Of a DNA stretch of 64,000 nt, positions 36,631-45,660 are shown one piece after another. The position numbers and the translations under genes are program-made. Below the pieces are notes generated by a model that saw only the letters and a list, made by a program, of their open reading frames with translations, did no database searches and was not told where the DNA came from. This DNA is from Saprospiraceae bacterium UBA3362 (lineage in GTDB: Bacteria; Bacteroidota; Bacteroidia; Chitinophagales; Saprospiraceae), in NCBI GenBank assembly GCA_002360455.1, contig DEQQ01000081.1:1-64000 (forward strand), in the 5' to 3' direction. The number at the start of each line of letters is the position of its first letter. The first letter of the stretch is position 1.

Positions 36631-38193
36631 TTGATAGTTTTAATTTTCCTCCTCGTAACCTATGTTCTTACCTGTTTAACCCTCTCTTGGGTTTTTCCCA
36701 AAGCTGGCGTCTCAGGTTCAAAAGCCTGGATTCCCGGGGTAAACTTTGTTGAATGGTGCAAGCTCATAGGTCGCAAGCCCGGTCATGCCCTTTGGCTGCT
36801 TTTCCCGATCGTCAATATTTTTATTTGGACAGGAATGTGTATAGATCTTGTCAGATCATTCGGAAAAATGGACTTTTGGCACTCCGCTTTGGCCGTTATT
36901 TTTCCTCCTGCCATTTTGGGAATCATTGGACGTGAACAAGACTGCAAATACGTAGAGCCTGCCTACAGCAATGAACAGAACTATATCAATTCACTGCACG
37001 AAGCTCAAAAAAAGAAAGACTGGAGCAAAGCAGAACGCCTAAGGAGCAATAATCCCTATGCCAAATCCATGGCTAGAGAATGGGTAGAATCTATAGTTTT
37101 TGCTGTTTTTGCAGCTGCATTCATAAGAATGTTCCTCATCGAAGCTTTTGTTATCCCCACTTCCTCTATGGAAGGCTCACTCAAAGTAGGAGACTTTCTC
37201 TTTGTGTCCAAAGCTCACTATGGCATAAGAACTCCCATGACTATAGCAATGTTCCCTTTATTGCACAATACGGTTCCGGGACTTGGTTGCGAATCCTATT
37301 TAGACAAACCCTCACTTCCGTATTTTAGATTGCCTGCGATAAGCTCACTCAAAAGGAATGACCCTTTTGTTTTCAACTGGCCTGCCGGAGACTCCGTTTA
37401 CCTAAGCCCCACTCGATCTTGGTCCGCTCAACAGGTGGCCAAACAACCGGAGGCTAAAGCCGATGTAAAAAACAGCACTCTCCGAGTCCGTCCTATGGAC
37501 AAAAAAGATCATTACATCAAGAGATGTGTCGCTATGCCGGACGATAGCATTCAAATCATCAACAATCAACTTTATATCAACGGACAGCCTGCAAAGAATC
37601 CAAAACACATGCAGTATATTTATTTTGTTTCATCGCCTACAGCATTACCTCTTAAAAAACTGGATCAATGGGGCGTAAGCCTTAGAGAATCTCAGCCTTC
37701 CAGAGGAATATTTGCATTGGATGAAGAACAGGTTCAAAAAATCAAAAACCTTGATCCAAACATTCAAATGCAGGTCTATATGCCGGATGATATGAGCAAC
37801 ACTTTCCCAATGGATACGGTACATTATAAATGGACTTTTGCCAATTTTGGTCCTCTGTGGATTCCAAAAAAAGGGGCAACCGTAAATTTAACTGCACAAA
37901 ATATCGCCCTCTACACCAGAATCATTGGAACTTATGAAGGCAATAAACTCGAAATGAAATCCGATCAAATTTTCATTAACGACCAAGTCGCAACAAGCTA
38001 TACTTTTAAGCAAGATTATTATTGGGCAATGGGCGACAACCGACATAACTCCGAGGATTCTCGCTCGTGGGGATTTGTCCCTGCAGACCACATCGTCGGA
38101 AAACCGCTGTTCATTTGGTTTAGCTTGAAAAATGCCAAACTCAAAGATGGAATCAATTGGAATCGCATCTTCAGATCCGCCAATCAAGATTAA
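36631..38193 (+). CDS. lepB: signal peptidase I
   Basis: Cleaves signal peptides of exported proteins at the inner membrane. The 520-residue form is long because of an N-terminal membrane domain (about 1-100) typical of Bacteroidota enzymes. The catalytic Ser is S179 in FVIPTSSMEGSLKVGD and the general-base Lys is K297 in HYIKRCVAMPDD. The C-terminal GDNRHNSEDSRSWGFVP box is intact. An insertion of about 100 residues lies between the catalytic boxes. The start is TTG, supported by a TAnnTTTG box 24 bp upstream. The gene is followed by dispersed element C. Confidence 0.95.
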   Translation: MIVLIFLLVTYVLTCLTLSWVFPKAGVSGSKAWIPGVNFVEWCKLIGRKPGHALWLLFPIVNIFIWTGMCIDLVRSFGKMDFWHSALAVIFPPAILGIIGREQDCKYVEPAYSNEQNYINSLHEAQKKKDWSKAERLRSNNPYAKSMAREWVESIVFAVFAAAFIRMFLIEAFVIPTSSMEGSLKVGDFLFVSKAHYGIRTPMTIAMFPLLHNTVPGLGCESYLDKPSLPYFRLPAISSLKRNDPFVFNWPAGDSVYLSPTRSWSAQQVAKQPEAKADVKNSTLRVRPMDKKDHYIKRCVAMPDDSIQIINNQLYINGQPAKNPKHMQYIYFVSSPTALPLKKLDQWGVSLRESQPSRGIFALDEEQVQKIKNLDPNIQMQVYMPDDMSNTFPMDTVHYKWTFANFGPLWIPKKGATVNLTAQNIALYTRIIGTYEGNKLEMKSDQIFINDQVATSYTFKQDYYWAMGDNRHNSEDSRSWGFVPADHIVGKPLFIWFSLKNAKLKDGINWNRIFRSANQD

Positions 38194-38226
38194 TCTCATT
38201 TTGAATTGTAAAAAAGTATACCATTT

Positions 38227-38340
38227 GGGCGTGACCACTCATTGCATGAGCGGTCAGTGTCTTACGGGGTTCGCTGAACGCTCCGTGCAGAACGGTGTTA
38301 CCGATTCTGCACCAAGCCCTACAGCCACTTCACGCAGCAT
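38227..38340 (+). repeat. dispersed hairpin-rich intergenic element, copy C
   Basis: It begins GGGCGTGACC, then hairpin GCTCATGCAATGAGT-like (CTCATTGCATGAG), GTCTTACGGGGTTCGCTG, CTCCGTGCAGAA with a second hairpin (GTGCAGAA.C/G.TTCTGCAC), and ends CCAAGCCCTACAGCC then CTTCACGCAGCAT. It has the same block order as A, B, D and F. Its end coincides with the apparent beginning of the signal peptide of the next gene. Confidence 0.8.
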
Positions 38341-39238
38341 AAAACCAACTTTATTATTCGCAAAAAAAATTTGCTGCTTGTTTTTTACCTGTTGGATTGT
38401 CACTCCATTATGTGCTCAACTTCCGGTAACACAACTCTATTCGCTGCATTACAAAGAGAACCAAGACAAACAATACAGTTATTCTGATCTCAACTATTTA
38501 AGCTCTTTTAATTCCAAAGGGTACAATAACCAACCCTATATTATTAAAGAAAACCAATTCTTCGCGACGATTTATGTAGAAGAATCAAAACAGACCGATA
38601 TTTTTTTATTTGATTTAGACCTCAAGGAATATCGCAACCTTACCCGTTCTCAAGACAGTGAATATTCTCCTCGCTTGCATCCAACACTTTCTGAGTCATT
38701 TACTACTGTAAAAGTTCCGACCTCCGACAGCAATTCCCAATGGCTTACTCTTCAAAATCTGAATTCAGGATTAACCCAAAAAGTACTGTTAGACGAACAA
38801 GGCAAAATCGGCTATTACAGATGGATCAAAGACAAAACATGGGTGTGCTTTTTGGTCGACGAACATCATAAAATGGCTGTATGTACAGAAGGCAGTCTTA
38901 GCAAATTGATTTTTGCGGAGGATGTGGGCCGCAGCTTTGAAGTATTTAATGAAGAAATTTACTTTGTACATAAAACCAAAGATGCAAACCTGCTAAAAAA
39001 ATACAATATCCGATCCTCCAAATCCGAAATCCTTGCCTTAATGCCAACAGGCTCTGAGGACTTCTGCATCAAACCCAATGGTGACCTTATTTGCAGTCAT
39101 CAAAATCGTTTTCTTAGATTAAATGAAGCCAAAGAATGGACAGAATTTTTAAACCTGCCCAAAGAGTGGTTTCATAATATACAGCGATTCTCCATCAGTG
39201 ATGGACAAATCGTTTTTGTAGAATTGCAAAATCCATAA
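38246..39238 (+). CDS. secreted TolB/WD40-like beta-propeller protein (start uncertain)
   Basis: The mature part contains propeller-type repeats like those of TolB and PD40 proteins (TDIFLFDLDLKEYRNLT, then DSEYSPRLHP). A hydrophobic export signal (ICCLFFTCWIVTPLCAQ) lies at codons 38366-38416. However, no ATG, GTG or good TTG precedes it outside dispersed element C. The nearest in-frame ATG, used here, lies within the element. A TTG at 38378 would give a very short signal. Either the element supplies the start or its insertion damaged the gene. Function unknown; the C-terminus is intact. Confidence 0.6.
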   Translation: MSGQCLTGFAERSVQNGVTDSAPSPTATSRSIKPTLLFAKKICCLFFTCWIVTPLCAQLPVTQLYSLHYKENQDKQYSYSDLNYLSSFNSKGYNNQPYIIKENQFFATIYVEESKQTDIFLFDLDLKEYRNLTRSQDSEYSPRLHPTLSESFTTVKVPTSDSNSQWLTLQNLNSGLTQKVLLDEQGKIGYYRWIKDKTWVCFLVDEHHKMAVCTEGSLSKLIFAEDVGRSFEVFNEEIYFVHKTKDANLLKKYNIRSSKSEILALMPTGSEDFCIKPNGDLICSHQNRFLRLNEAKEWTEFLNLPKEWFHNIQRFSISDGQIVFVELQNP

Positions 39239-39255
39239 AATAATATAATTTTTAC

Positions 39256-39263
39256 TACCTTTG
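39256..39263 (+). promoter_or_regulatory. -7 promoter box for subtilase gene
   Basis: TACCTTTG is a full TAnnTTTG match, 43 bp before the ATG at 39307. Confidence 0.5.
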
Positions 39264-39306
39264 AACGTTAGCTTTTGAACCCCGCCCCTGACCTAAAAGT
39301 AAAACA

Positions 39307-40899
39307 ATGAAAAGACAATTTCAAATGCCTATCCGAGCATTTTTGGTATGTATTATTGCATTCCATTTTGGTTTGGCGCAAACTATTCCCCATGAATATA
39401 TAGTGAATCCCAAATCAAAAATAAACAAGCTCAAGCTATATAAGGAATTTGAACTTGCAGGTGAAATCAATGAAATTGATCAACAACTATGTCTTCTCCG
39501 ATTTCGATCCGATTTCAGTCCGGATCAAGAAGTGAAATTCTTGCAATCCCTTACCGAAATTCAATCTTTCAGACCAAATCGAAGTTTAACCAACAGAACT
39601 TGCAGAAGTAATGATCCTGACCTGATAAAGCAATGGCATATTGCCAAACAACAGTTTGATGAATTATGGTGTTACAGCACTAGTGGCTTGAGTCCAAATA
39701 AAGACAGCATAGTAGTTGGTGTATTAGATGATGGATTTGCTTACGATCAAGCTGATTTATTGGCCAATATTTTTAGAAATTATAATGAAGTTCCGGACAA
39801 TAATTTAGACGACGACAGCAACGGATATATCGATGACCATTTTGGATACAATGCTCGAATTGGAAAAACAGACAATCATTTTTCTGAACGGCATGGAACG
39901 GCAGTATCTTCGATGATAGCTGCTGTCGGCAACAATGGTGTTCAAATTTCAGGAGTTAGTCCCGGAATAAAATTATTGCTTTGCTCTGCCACCAATGAAT
40001 TTGCCATGATAGATTGCTACAATTACTTTTATGCAATGCGATCATCTTACAATCTGTCCAATGGCAAAAAAGGAGCCTTTGTAGTAGCCTGTAATACCTC
40101 TGCCGGTTTTGATGACGCTTTTCCTCAAGATTTTCCAAAAATTTGCGATGCTTACAATAAATGCGGTTCTGTTGGAATACTAAATTCAGCAGCTGTGCGA
40201 AATGATGGAGTCGATATAGAAAAAGACGGAGACATACCGGGACTCTGTCCAAGCAATTACCTCATAACAGTTACCAATACAGATATCAACGACCGCAAAG
40301 TGGAGAGAGCTGCATTCAATAAAACACATGTAGACATAGGTGCCGGAGGAGAAGATGTTTATCTTTTGGATAATCTAAAAAAGGTTTCTGTAGAAGGAGG
40401 CACTTCATTTTCTGCACCCCAGGCAGCAGCTTTGGCAGCCTCACTCTATCAATTTTGTCCTAAACTGTCTGAACTTGCCAAATCCAAACCGGATTCTGCG
40501 GCTTTACTGGTTAAGTCCTTTATTCTGGAATGCGGCGATCCAAATTCAAGTTTGAATCTCATTACAAGAACCGGAAAGAGATTAAACGCTCTCAAAGCCT
40601 ATAATTGCCTTCAAGTTTGGTGTGGCGGACTTGTAGAAAACTCAACGCTGAGGATTCAACCAAGCATACTCAGCGAGGAAGAGGAAGTCGAAATTTACTA
40701 CCAAGCCAACTCATATGGTGAAAAAACAATAAGCGTATTTGACGCCTCAGGTCGTTTGATTTACAATAAAAAAATCGACTTCCAAGAAAGCAACCCGAAA
40801 TTGGACAAACTATATACAAAACATTGGCCATCAGGTGTTTATTATTTAACTTTGAGATCGAACAAAGAGCGTCTCAGCACAAGTTTCGTAAAAATTTAA
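39307..40899 (+). CDS. secreted subtilisin-like serine protease (S8) with T9SS sorting tail
   Basis: A 530-residue secreted protease. A signal peptide (VCIIAFHFGLAQ) is followed by an inhibitor-like pro-region (~25-105) and the S8 catalytic domain. The triad is visible: Asp141 in VGVLDDGFAYD, His196 in ERHGTAVSSMIA, Ser367 in GGTSFSAPQAAA, with the oxyanion Asn in ACNTSAG (N263). DDG replaces the more common D(S/T)G after the catalytic Asp. The last ~75 residues (SVFDASGRLIYNK, then WPSGVYYLTLRS) are a type A T9SS sorting domain, so it is secreted through the outer membrane and probably anchored there. Confidence 0.92.
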   Translation: MKRQFQMPIRAFLVCIIAFHFGLAQTIPHEYIVNPKSKINKLKLYKEFELAGEINEIDQQLCLLRFRSDFSPDQEVKFLQSLTEIQSFRPNRSLTNRTCRSNDPDLIKQWHIAKQQFDELWCYSTSGLSPNKDSIVVGVLDDGFAYDQADLLANIFRNYNEVPDNNLDDDSNGYIDDHFGYNARIGKTDNHFSERHGTAVSSMIAAVGNNGVQISGVSPGIKLLLCSATNEFAMIDCYNYFYAMRSSYNLSNGKKGAFVVACNTSAGFDDAFPQDFPKICDAYNKCGSVGILNSAAVRNDGVDIEKDGDIPGLCPSNYLITVTNTDINDRKVERAAFNKTHVDIGAGGEDVYLLDNLKKVSVEGGTSFSAPQAAALAASLYQFCPKLSELAKSKPDSAALLVKSFILECGDPNSSLNLITRTGKRLNALKAYNCLQVWCGGLVENSTLRIQPSILSEEEEVEIYYQANSYGEKTISVFDASGRLIYNKKIDFQESNPKLDKLYTKHWPSGVYYLTLRSNKERLSTSFVKI

Positions 40900-40930
40900 A
40901 CAAATCAGTATTTTATATAAAAAATAAGCG

Positions 40931-40938
40931 TACCTTTG
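40931..40938 (+). promoter_or_regulatory. -7 promoter box for the tRNA-Arg / rpmB operon
   Basis: TACCTTTG is a full TAnnTTTG match, 24 bp before the tRNA-Arg 5' end, with a T-rich -33 area about 20 bp further upstream. It is the only good promoter before rpmB. Confidence 0.6.
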
Positions 40939-40962
40939 CGCACTGATTTCAAAACCACTTGA

Positions 40963-41036
40963 GGCTCCGTAGCTCAACTGAATAGAGCACCTGACTACGG
41001 ATCAGGAGGTTTCAGGTTTGAATCCTGACGGAGTCA
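40963..41036 (+). tRNA. tRNA-Arg (anticodon ACG)
   Basis: Acceptor stem GGCTCCG pairs with CGGAGTC, the anticodon loop is CTACGGA (anticodon ACG) flanked by stem CCTGA/TCAGG, and the T arm contains GGTTTGAATCC. CCA is not encoded. The 74-nt gene lies 29 bp before rpmB on the same strand with no terminator between, so tRNA and ribosomal-protein genes appear to share a transcript. Confidence 0.95.
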
Positions 41037-41065
41037 CTATTTAATATAAGGAAAAAAGAAGCGTT

Positions 41066-41290
41066 ATGTCTAAAGTTTGCGATCTTACAGGAACACGTCC
41101 AATGTATGGAAACAATGTCTCTCACTCCAATAGAAAGACAAGAAGAAGATTTAATCCAAATCTTCAGAAGAAAATGTTTTTTATACCTGAAACCGGCGAA
41201 TGGGTTGAGCTAAAAGTTACCGCCAAAGCGCTAAGAACTATTGACAAATTAGGACTCAATGCGTTTCTAAAAAAACTAAACAGCAAGTAA
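41066..41290 (+). CDS. rpmB: 50S ribosomal protein L28
   Basis: A 74-residue basic protein starting MSKVCDLTGTRPMYGNNVSHS, the conserved L28 opening, followed by RKTRRRFNPNLQ. It is part of the large ribosomal subunit. It begins the ribosomal part of the tRNA-Arg, rpmB, rpmG, DUF4295 cluster and precedes rpmG by 23 bp. Confidence 0.97.
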   Translation: MSKVCDLTGTRPMYGNNVSHSNRKTRRRFNPNLQKKMFFIPETGEWVELKVTAKALRTIDKLGLNAFLKKLNSK

Positions 41291-41313
41291 TTCAGATTTA
41301 ATATACTCTAACA

Positions 41314-41502
41314 ATGGCAAAGAAATCCAAAGGCAATCGTCTCCAAATCATTCTTGAATGTACCGAACACAAGGCTTCCGGAATGCCCGGAATGTCAAGA
41401 TATGTGACAGAGAAAAACAGAAAAAATACTCCGGACAGAATTGAATTAAAAAAATACAATCCTGTTCTTAAAAAATATACCGTTCACAAAGAAATTAAAT
41501 AA
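41314..41502 (+). CDS. rpmG: 50S ribosomal protein L33
   Basis: A 62-residue basic protein (GNRLQIILECTEHK, then SRYVTEKNRKNTPDRIELKK, then HKEIK). It has the single Cys near the strand that in the zinc-binding form belongs to a CxxC pair. Here the pairs are missing, so it is the Cys-minus-like form that needs no zinc. It lies 2 bp before the DUF4295 gene. Confidence 0.97.
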   Translation: MAKKSKGNRLQIILECTEHKASGMPGMSRYVTEKNRKNTPDRIELKKYNPVLKKYTVHKEIK

Positions 41503-41504
41503 CC

Positions 41505-41681
41505 ATGGCAAAAGTATCCAAAAACGCGAAAGTTGCTCAGCGTGCTGCTAATGCAGGTTCTGGTAGGGATTTTGTTAAAGTAATCAAATCCATTAAGGAT
41601 CCTGTTACCGGAAAATACACATACAAAGAGCAGATCGTTCATAAAGATAAAGTGAAAGAGTTTTTTGAACAATCCAAGTAG
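41505..41681 (+). CDS. DUF4295 family small basic protein
   Basis: A 58-residue frame (ATG 41505, TAG 41679-41681) too short for most length cut-offs, encoding MAKVSKNAKVAQRAANAG, DFVKVIKSIKDPVTGKY and EQIVHKDKVKEFF. It is Lys/Arg rich and resembles DUF4295, a Bacteroidota-specific family invariably encoded between rpmG and ftsY. Its position and tight spacing (2 bp) suggest a ribosome-associated role, possibly a lineage-specific ribosomal protein. Confidence 0.88.
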   Translation: MAKVSKNAKVAQRAANAGSGRDFVKVIKSIKDPVTGKYTYKEQIVHKDKVKEFFEQSK

Positions 41682-41702
41682 AAATACTCTGTTCCAAATT
41701 AT

Positions 41703-41744
41703 AAAAATGAGAAGTCAAATCAATAGGATTGGCTTCTCATTTTT
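41703..41744 (+). terminator. Rho-independent terminator after DUF4295
   Basis: A 12-bp perfect stem (AAAAATGAGAAG/CTTCTCATTTTT) with an 18-nt loop and a following TTTTGTTTTT run. It closes the tRNA-Arg, rpmB, rpmG, DUF4295 transcript 21 bp after the stop. ftsY must then use its own promoter or read-through. Confidence 0.85.
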
Positions 41745-41803
41745 GTTTTTATACAACATTATTGACTTAATCTATTTTTATTGACAACTCTCAATCTACA
41801 TTC

Positions 41804-42772
41804 ATGGGATTTTTTGATAAATTATTTGGGAAGAAAGAGCAGGAAGATTTAAATAAAAGTTTGGAGAAAACCAAGACAGGTTTTTTTGATAAACTCTCTA
41901 AGGCCATTATTGGCAAATCCCATGTTGACGAAGAACTTCTTGATGAGGTTGAAAATATTTTGATAAGCTCTGATGTCGGACTCGAAACCACAGTCAAAAT
42001 AATTAACAGGCTCGAGGACAGAGTATCCAAAGACAAATACCTCAACACCGCTGAATTAAGCAATCTGCTCAAAGAAGAGATCACAACTTTGCTTGCTGAC
42101 AATAACACAAAAGATATTGAGGGATATGAAGTGGGCAGCCAAAAACCACATGTTATCCTTGTAGTTGGAGTAAATGGAGTGGGCAAAACAACCAGTATAG
42201 GAAAACTTGCATACCAATACAGTTTGCAAGGAAAAAAAGTTATGATTGCAGCAGGAGACACCTTCAGAGCAGCCGCAGATGACCAGCTCAAGATTTGGTC
42301 TCAACGCGTAGGTTCTGCTTTCTTTTCCAAAGGCATGGGTGCGGATCCTTCCGCTGTCGCATATGAAGCATCACAACAGGCTCTAAAAGATGAAATTGAT
42401 GTTCTGATCATCGATACTGCAGGAAGATTGCATACCAAGATCAATCTAATGAATGAATTGGGCAAAATTCAACGGTCTATTTCAAAATCATTGCCGGGCG
42501 CTCCTCATGAAGTTCTTCTCATCCTTGATGCAACAACAGGCCAAAATGCCATAGAGCAATGCAAACAGTTTACCAACACAGCGCATGTTACCGGTTTAAT
42601 TTTAACCAAACTTGACGGCACTGCCAAAGGTGGAGTGGCGATAGGAATTTCGGATCAATTCAAAATCCCTATCAAATACATTGGTGTAGGCGAAGACATA
42701 GCTCAAATGCAGGTGTTCAACAGAAAAGCGTTTATAGATTCGCTGTTTCTTAAAGCCGGAGACCTCCAATAA
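41804..42772 (+). CDS. ftsY: signal recognition particle receptor FtsY
   Basis: SRP-receptor GTPase that docks ribosome-nascent-chain complexes at the inner membrane. The 322-residue NG-type protein has a short N-terminal region with two FFDKL repeats (residues 3-7 and 27-31), no long acidic A domain, the N helical bundle, and the G domain with VVGVNGVGKTTSIGKLA (~120-136), DTFRAAADDQL, IIDTAGRLH and LTKLDGTAKGG. Length is normal for Bacteroidota. It starts 59 bp after the terminator and 5 bp before the flavoprotein gene. Confidence 0.97.
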   Translation: MGFFDKLFGKKEQEDLNKSLEKTKTGFFDKLSKAIIGKSHVDEELLDEVENILISSDVGLETTVKIINRLEDRVSKDKYLNTAELSNLLKEEITTLLADNNTKDIEGYEVGSQKPHVILVVGVNGVGKTTSIGKLAYQYSLQGKKVMIAAGDTFRAAADDQLKIWSQRVGSAFFSKGMGADPSAVAYEASQQALKDEIDVLIIDTAGRLHTKINLMNELGKIQRSISKSLPGAPHEVLLILDATTGQNAIEQCKQFTNTAHVTGLILTKLDGTAKGGVAIGISDQFKIPIKYIGVGEDIAQMQVFNRKAFIDSLFLKAGDLQ

Positions 42773-42776
42773 ATTC

Positions 42777-44012
42777 ATGTTCATGGATGATACCCTATCC
42801 TATTGTGAAACTGTAATCATAGGTGCAGGTGCATCCGGAGTTTTCGCAGCCATTAGCGAAAAACTGCATCATCCGAAACACAGTATTGCGATCTTTGAGA
42901 AAACTACAAAATCATTAGCCAAAGTAAAAATTTCAGGTGGAGGCAGATGCAATGTAACTCATGCCTGTTTTGACCCAAAGGAACTTTGTAGTTTTTATCC
43001 AAGAGGCAAACATCAATTGGTCAACTCTTTTTTTCAATTCTACACAGAAGATATAATCCATTGGTTCGAGTCGAAAAATGTAAAACTCAAAACAGAAGAA
43101 GATGGAAGAATTTTTCCGGTGAGCAATCAGTCCCAAACCATCATAGACTGTTTTATGAAACAGCTTACTGAAGATCAAACCAAAATTCGGTTCCAATATG
43201 AGTTAAACAAAATTCAACTACAGAATAATCAATTTGAACTTCAGTTTTCGAATCAAAGAAAAATTCTTTGCACCAAATTAATTCTAAGTTGTGGAGGATA
43301 TCCCAAACTTTCCCAATATCATTTTTTGCAGGAGCTTGGCATAGCCATCCAAACGCCTGTTGCTTCTCTCTTTACCTTCAATATTCCCAATTCAGAATTT
43401 CGTGGTCTTGAAGGAATTAGTGTTGAATCTGTTGAAATAAAAACAAACTTAAGTAAGCAATCCAATACAGGTCCCCTATTATTCACACATTGGGGTCTGA
43501 GCGGTCCCGGAGTAATCAAATTGTCATCCATACTGGCAAGAGAATTGGCAGAAGCCAATTACTCTTATGAAGTAGTGCTTAATTTTCTCCCGGCTCAAAA
43601 AGAAAATGATTTTTTTGAGTCATTAAAAATCCAAAAGCAGAAGCAAGCAAAATCCAAACTAAAACAAATTCTTCCCAATTCCCTTGCAACAAGATTAAAG
43701 ACCAGACTATTGGAACTGATAAAACTGGATGGAGAAAAAAACTTAGCTGACTGCTCTTTTGATGAACTTAGGCAGCTTTGTTCCATATTATTTGAATGTA
43801 GATTGAAATGCAATGGTAAAACCAGCTTCAAAGAGGAGTTTGTAATCTGTGGTGGAGTTGATCTTTCTGAAATCAATTTAAAAACTATGGAATCCAAAAA
43901 AATTCACAATTTATTTTTTACTGGAGAAATGATGGATGTTGATGGGTTCACCGGAGGATTCAATTTTCAACATGCATGGACCAGTGCATGGATTGCCGGA
44001 AAACAAGGATAG
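42777..44012 (+). CDS. HI0933/BaiN-family NAD(P)/FAD-dependent oxidoreductase
   Basis: A 411-residue flavoprotein with the N-terminal dinucleotide-binding motif VIIGAGASGVFAA (~12-24), the family signature VKISGGGRCNVTHAC (~50-64), a central LGLSGPGV-like segment (TGPLLFTHWGLSGPGV) and the C-terminal GEMMDVDGFTGGFNFQHAW, which contacts FAD. The physiological substrate of this widely conserved family is not well established. It follows ftsY after 5 bp and is probably co-transcribed with it. Confidence 0.9.
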   Translation: MFMDDTLSYCETVIIGAGASGVFAAISEKLHHPKHSIAIFEKTTKSLAKVKISGGGRCNVTHACFDPKELCSFYPRGKHQLVNSFFQFYTEDIIHWFESKNVKLKTEEDGRIFPVSNQSQTIIDCFMKQLTEDQTKIRFQYELNKIQLQNNQFELQFSNQRKILCTKLILSCGGYPKLSQYHFLQELGIAIQTPVASLFTFNIPNSEFRGLEGISVESVEIKTNLSKQSNTGPLLFTHWGLSGPGVIKLSSILARELAEANYSYEVVLNFLPAQKENDFFESLKIQKQKQAKSKLKQILPNSLATRLKTRLLELIKLDGEKNLADCSFDELRQLCSILFECRLKCNGKTSFKEEFVICGGVDLSEINLKTMESKKIHNLFFTGEMMDVDGFTGGFNFQHAWTSAWIAGKQG

Positions 44013-44096
44013 TTATAAAAATTTTTTTTATTTAAAAAAGGAATCCACCAAAAAACACTCAAACAACCAAATAAGAAAAATATTTTACTTCAATAA

Positions 44097-44320
44097 TTTT
44101 TTTCAGCAGGATGTGTTTGGCTTACAGTATAAACATAAAAATACTCTGTTTTAGTATTTTACCAAACTGCCGGATTGAAGGAAATGATGCTCATACAATA
44201 TGCGATAATACAGCAAACCCGATGGGCAGCTGCTCAGATCAATTGTAGTCCTAAGCCCGGAAAATTGAGTCTGATGGATCTTCCTGCCGTTCTGATCCAG
44301 TAGTTCGATTTCGTACTGCC
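44097..44320. repeat. direct repeat unit 1 (with copy at 45652-45868)
   Basis: About 220 bp matching 45652-45868, spanning the spacer (ACAGTATAAACATAAAA) and the sorting-tail 3' end of the T9SS gene. The match begins with a poly-T run resembling the start (ATGAAAAAAATTATT on the minus strand) of the gene family, as if a further copy once followed. Confidence 0.75.
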
Positions 44321-45660
44321 TATATCGATCCTCAGGATTATTGAGATACAGTTGTACATAATCTCCTGTCGGATTGGGCGACAATAAGAATCGCAGACCT
44401 TTCTCCTCAGGTTCCACTTCTATCGCTGTATAGCATCCCGGCAGCAGGCAACCCATACTGTCCGTCTTCACCACCCATCCTTTACTGCTGTGATCCTCTT
44501 CTGAGATAAACGTTTCACCACTTAAAAAATATCCTCCGTCAGAAGCCTGTGCAATATTGAAAAAGTACTCATCTCTGTCATCCCAATGAGAATACTCCCG
44601 CACCCAGATACTGTCACCTTTTGGGCTGAATTTAATTATGTAAGAATCAGGATAATGATCCCTGGTTTTCAATATGACCCCTGCACAGACATAATTTCCG
44701 TCTCGGCTTTTGATGCAAGAAAAAACTCCACCTTTGTAATTATTAAAAACGTTTTTTTCTTCTAAAACATTCCCATTTTTGTCTAAGTGGAGTAAGAGAT
44801 GGGTACTGTATGCCCCATCAAGAAAAAAAAGCTTTTCCTTTCCTCCAATAACCAATAGCGTACCGTCCGCTAGCTCGTCCATATAACGAAAATTATAAGT
44901 ATGCTGATACTCGCCGTAATTTTTCCTCCAGATCAGTTTGCCCATAGAATCAAACTTCATAATCAGGCCTTCGTTGTAAAGCGTTGCGTATTGCACTTGA
45001 CCTAAAGCGTAAAGTTCTCCCGATCGCGTTTCCATCACATAATGAAAGCCCTCCAATGATTTCGGCTCCTTTTTAGGAAGGTTAAGAAGATTCAATACAT
45101 TTCCCTTATTATCAACCAACAGGAGTACCGCATTATTTTTGTCAACAAAAGTTCCTCCAACAAGATTTTCATTATACCCGTCAAAACCGACCATCACCAG
45201 ATTTCCATTTTTTAATTTACAAATACTTACCAATCCAGGGACATTGTATTCGGTCCTGATAGTTTTGGTCCAAAGAGTATCCATAGTTGGGCTGAGTTTG
45301 GCGTAAAAATGACTAAATCCAAGAGAGTCGTAGAAAAAGCGACGTTCACAGATATAGATCCCATCCGTATCCTTCTTCCAGTCTCGTATCACATATGGAT
45401 TGATCGTATCCGGAAAGTCAATATTAGAATACACTTCACCGCTCTTGCCCAATCTCGCTATACTGCCGGAGTAACCTTATTTGTATGCATACTCGCAAAA
45501 TACAAATGCAAAGCTAGTGTCTCCCCACTCCAATACCGGACTAAAAACACCTTCTGCCTTGTATTCATAAGAAGGTATTATCCGGTTATAATTGGACTGA
45601 GCAGGAAGTAAAATAGTTGAGATTAAAAAAAATAAGCTTATAGAAATAATTTTTTTTCAT
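44151..45660 (-). pseudogene. T9SS-sorted beta-propeller-like protein, 5' end disrupted
   Basis: An open stretch of 433 codons (45452 down to 44151) ends in a type A T9SS sorting tail (LDQNGRKIHQTQF, then SCPSGLLYYRILYE) and has delta-60/propeller-like repeats (DGGYFLSGE, DGTLLVIGGKEKL). The only start for the open part is a TTG. The real N-terminus is upstream: a clear signal peptide (SLFFLISTILLPAQ) can be read from the ATG at 45660 if one A is removed from an A8 run. An in-frame TAA at 45477-45479 then interrupts it. Two independent lesions point to a decaying gene, or to a sequencing error in the A8 run plus a true stop. Confidence 0.75.

Noticed and set aside
38132..38245. Long N-terminal extension of the TolB-like gene overlapping lepB
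   Set aside because: It would overlap the lepB coding region out of frame and read straight through dispersed element C; the peptide has no signal features.
45309..45611. 100-codon plus-strand frame
   Set aside because: Antisense to the 5' part of the decaying T9SS gene.
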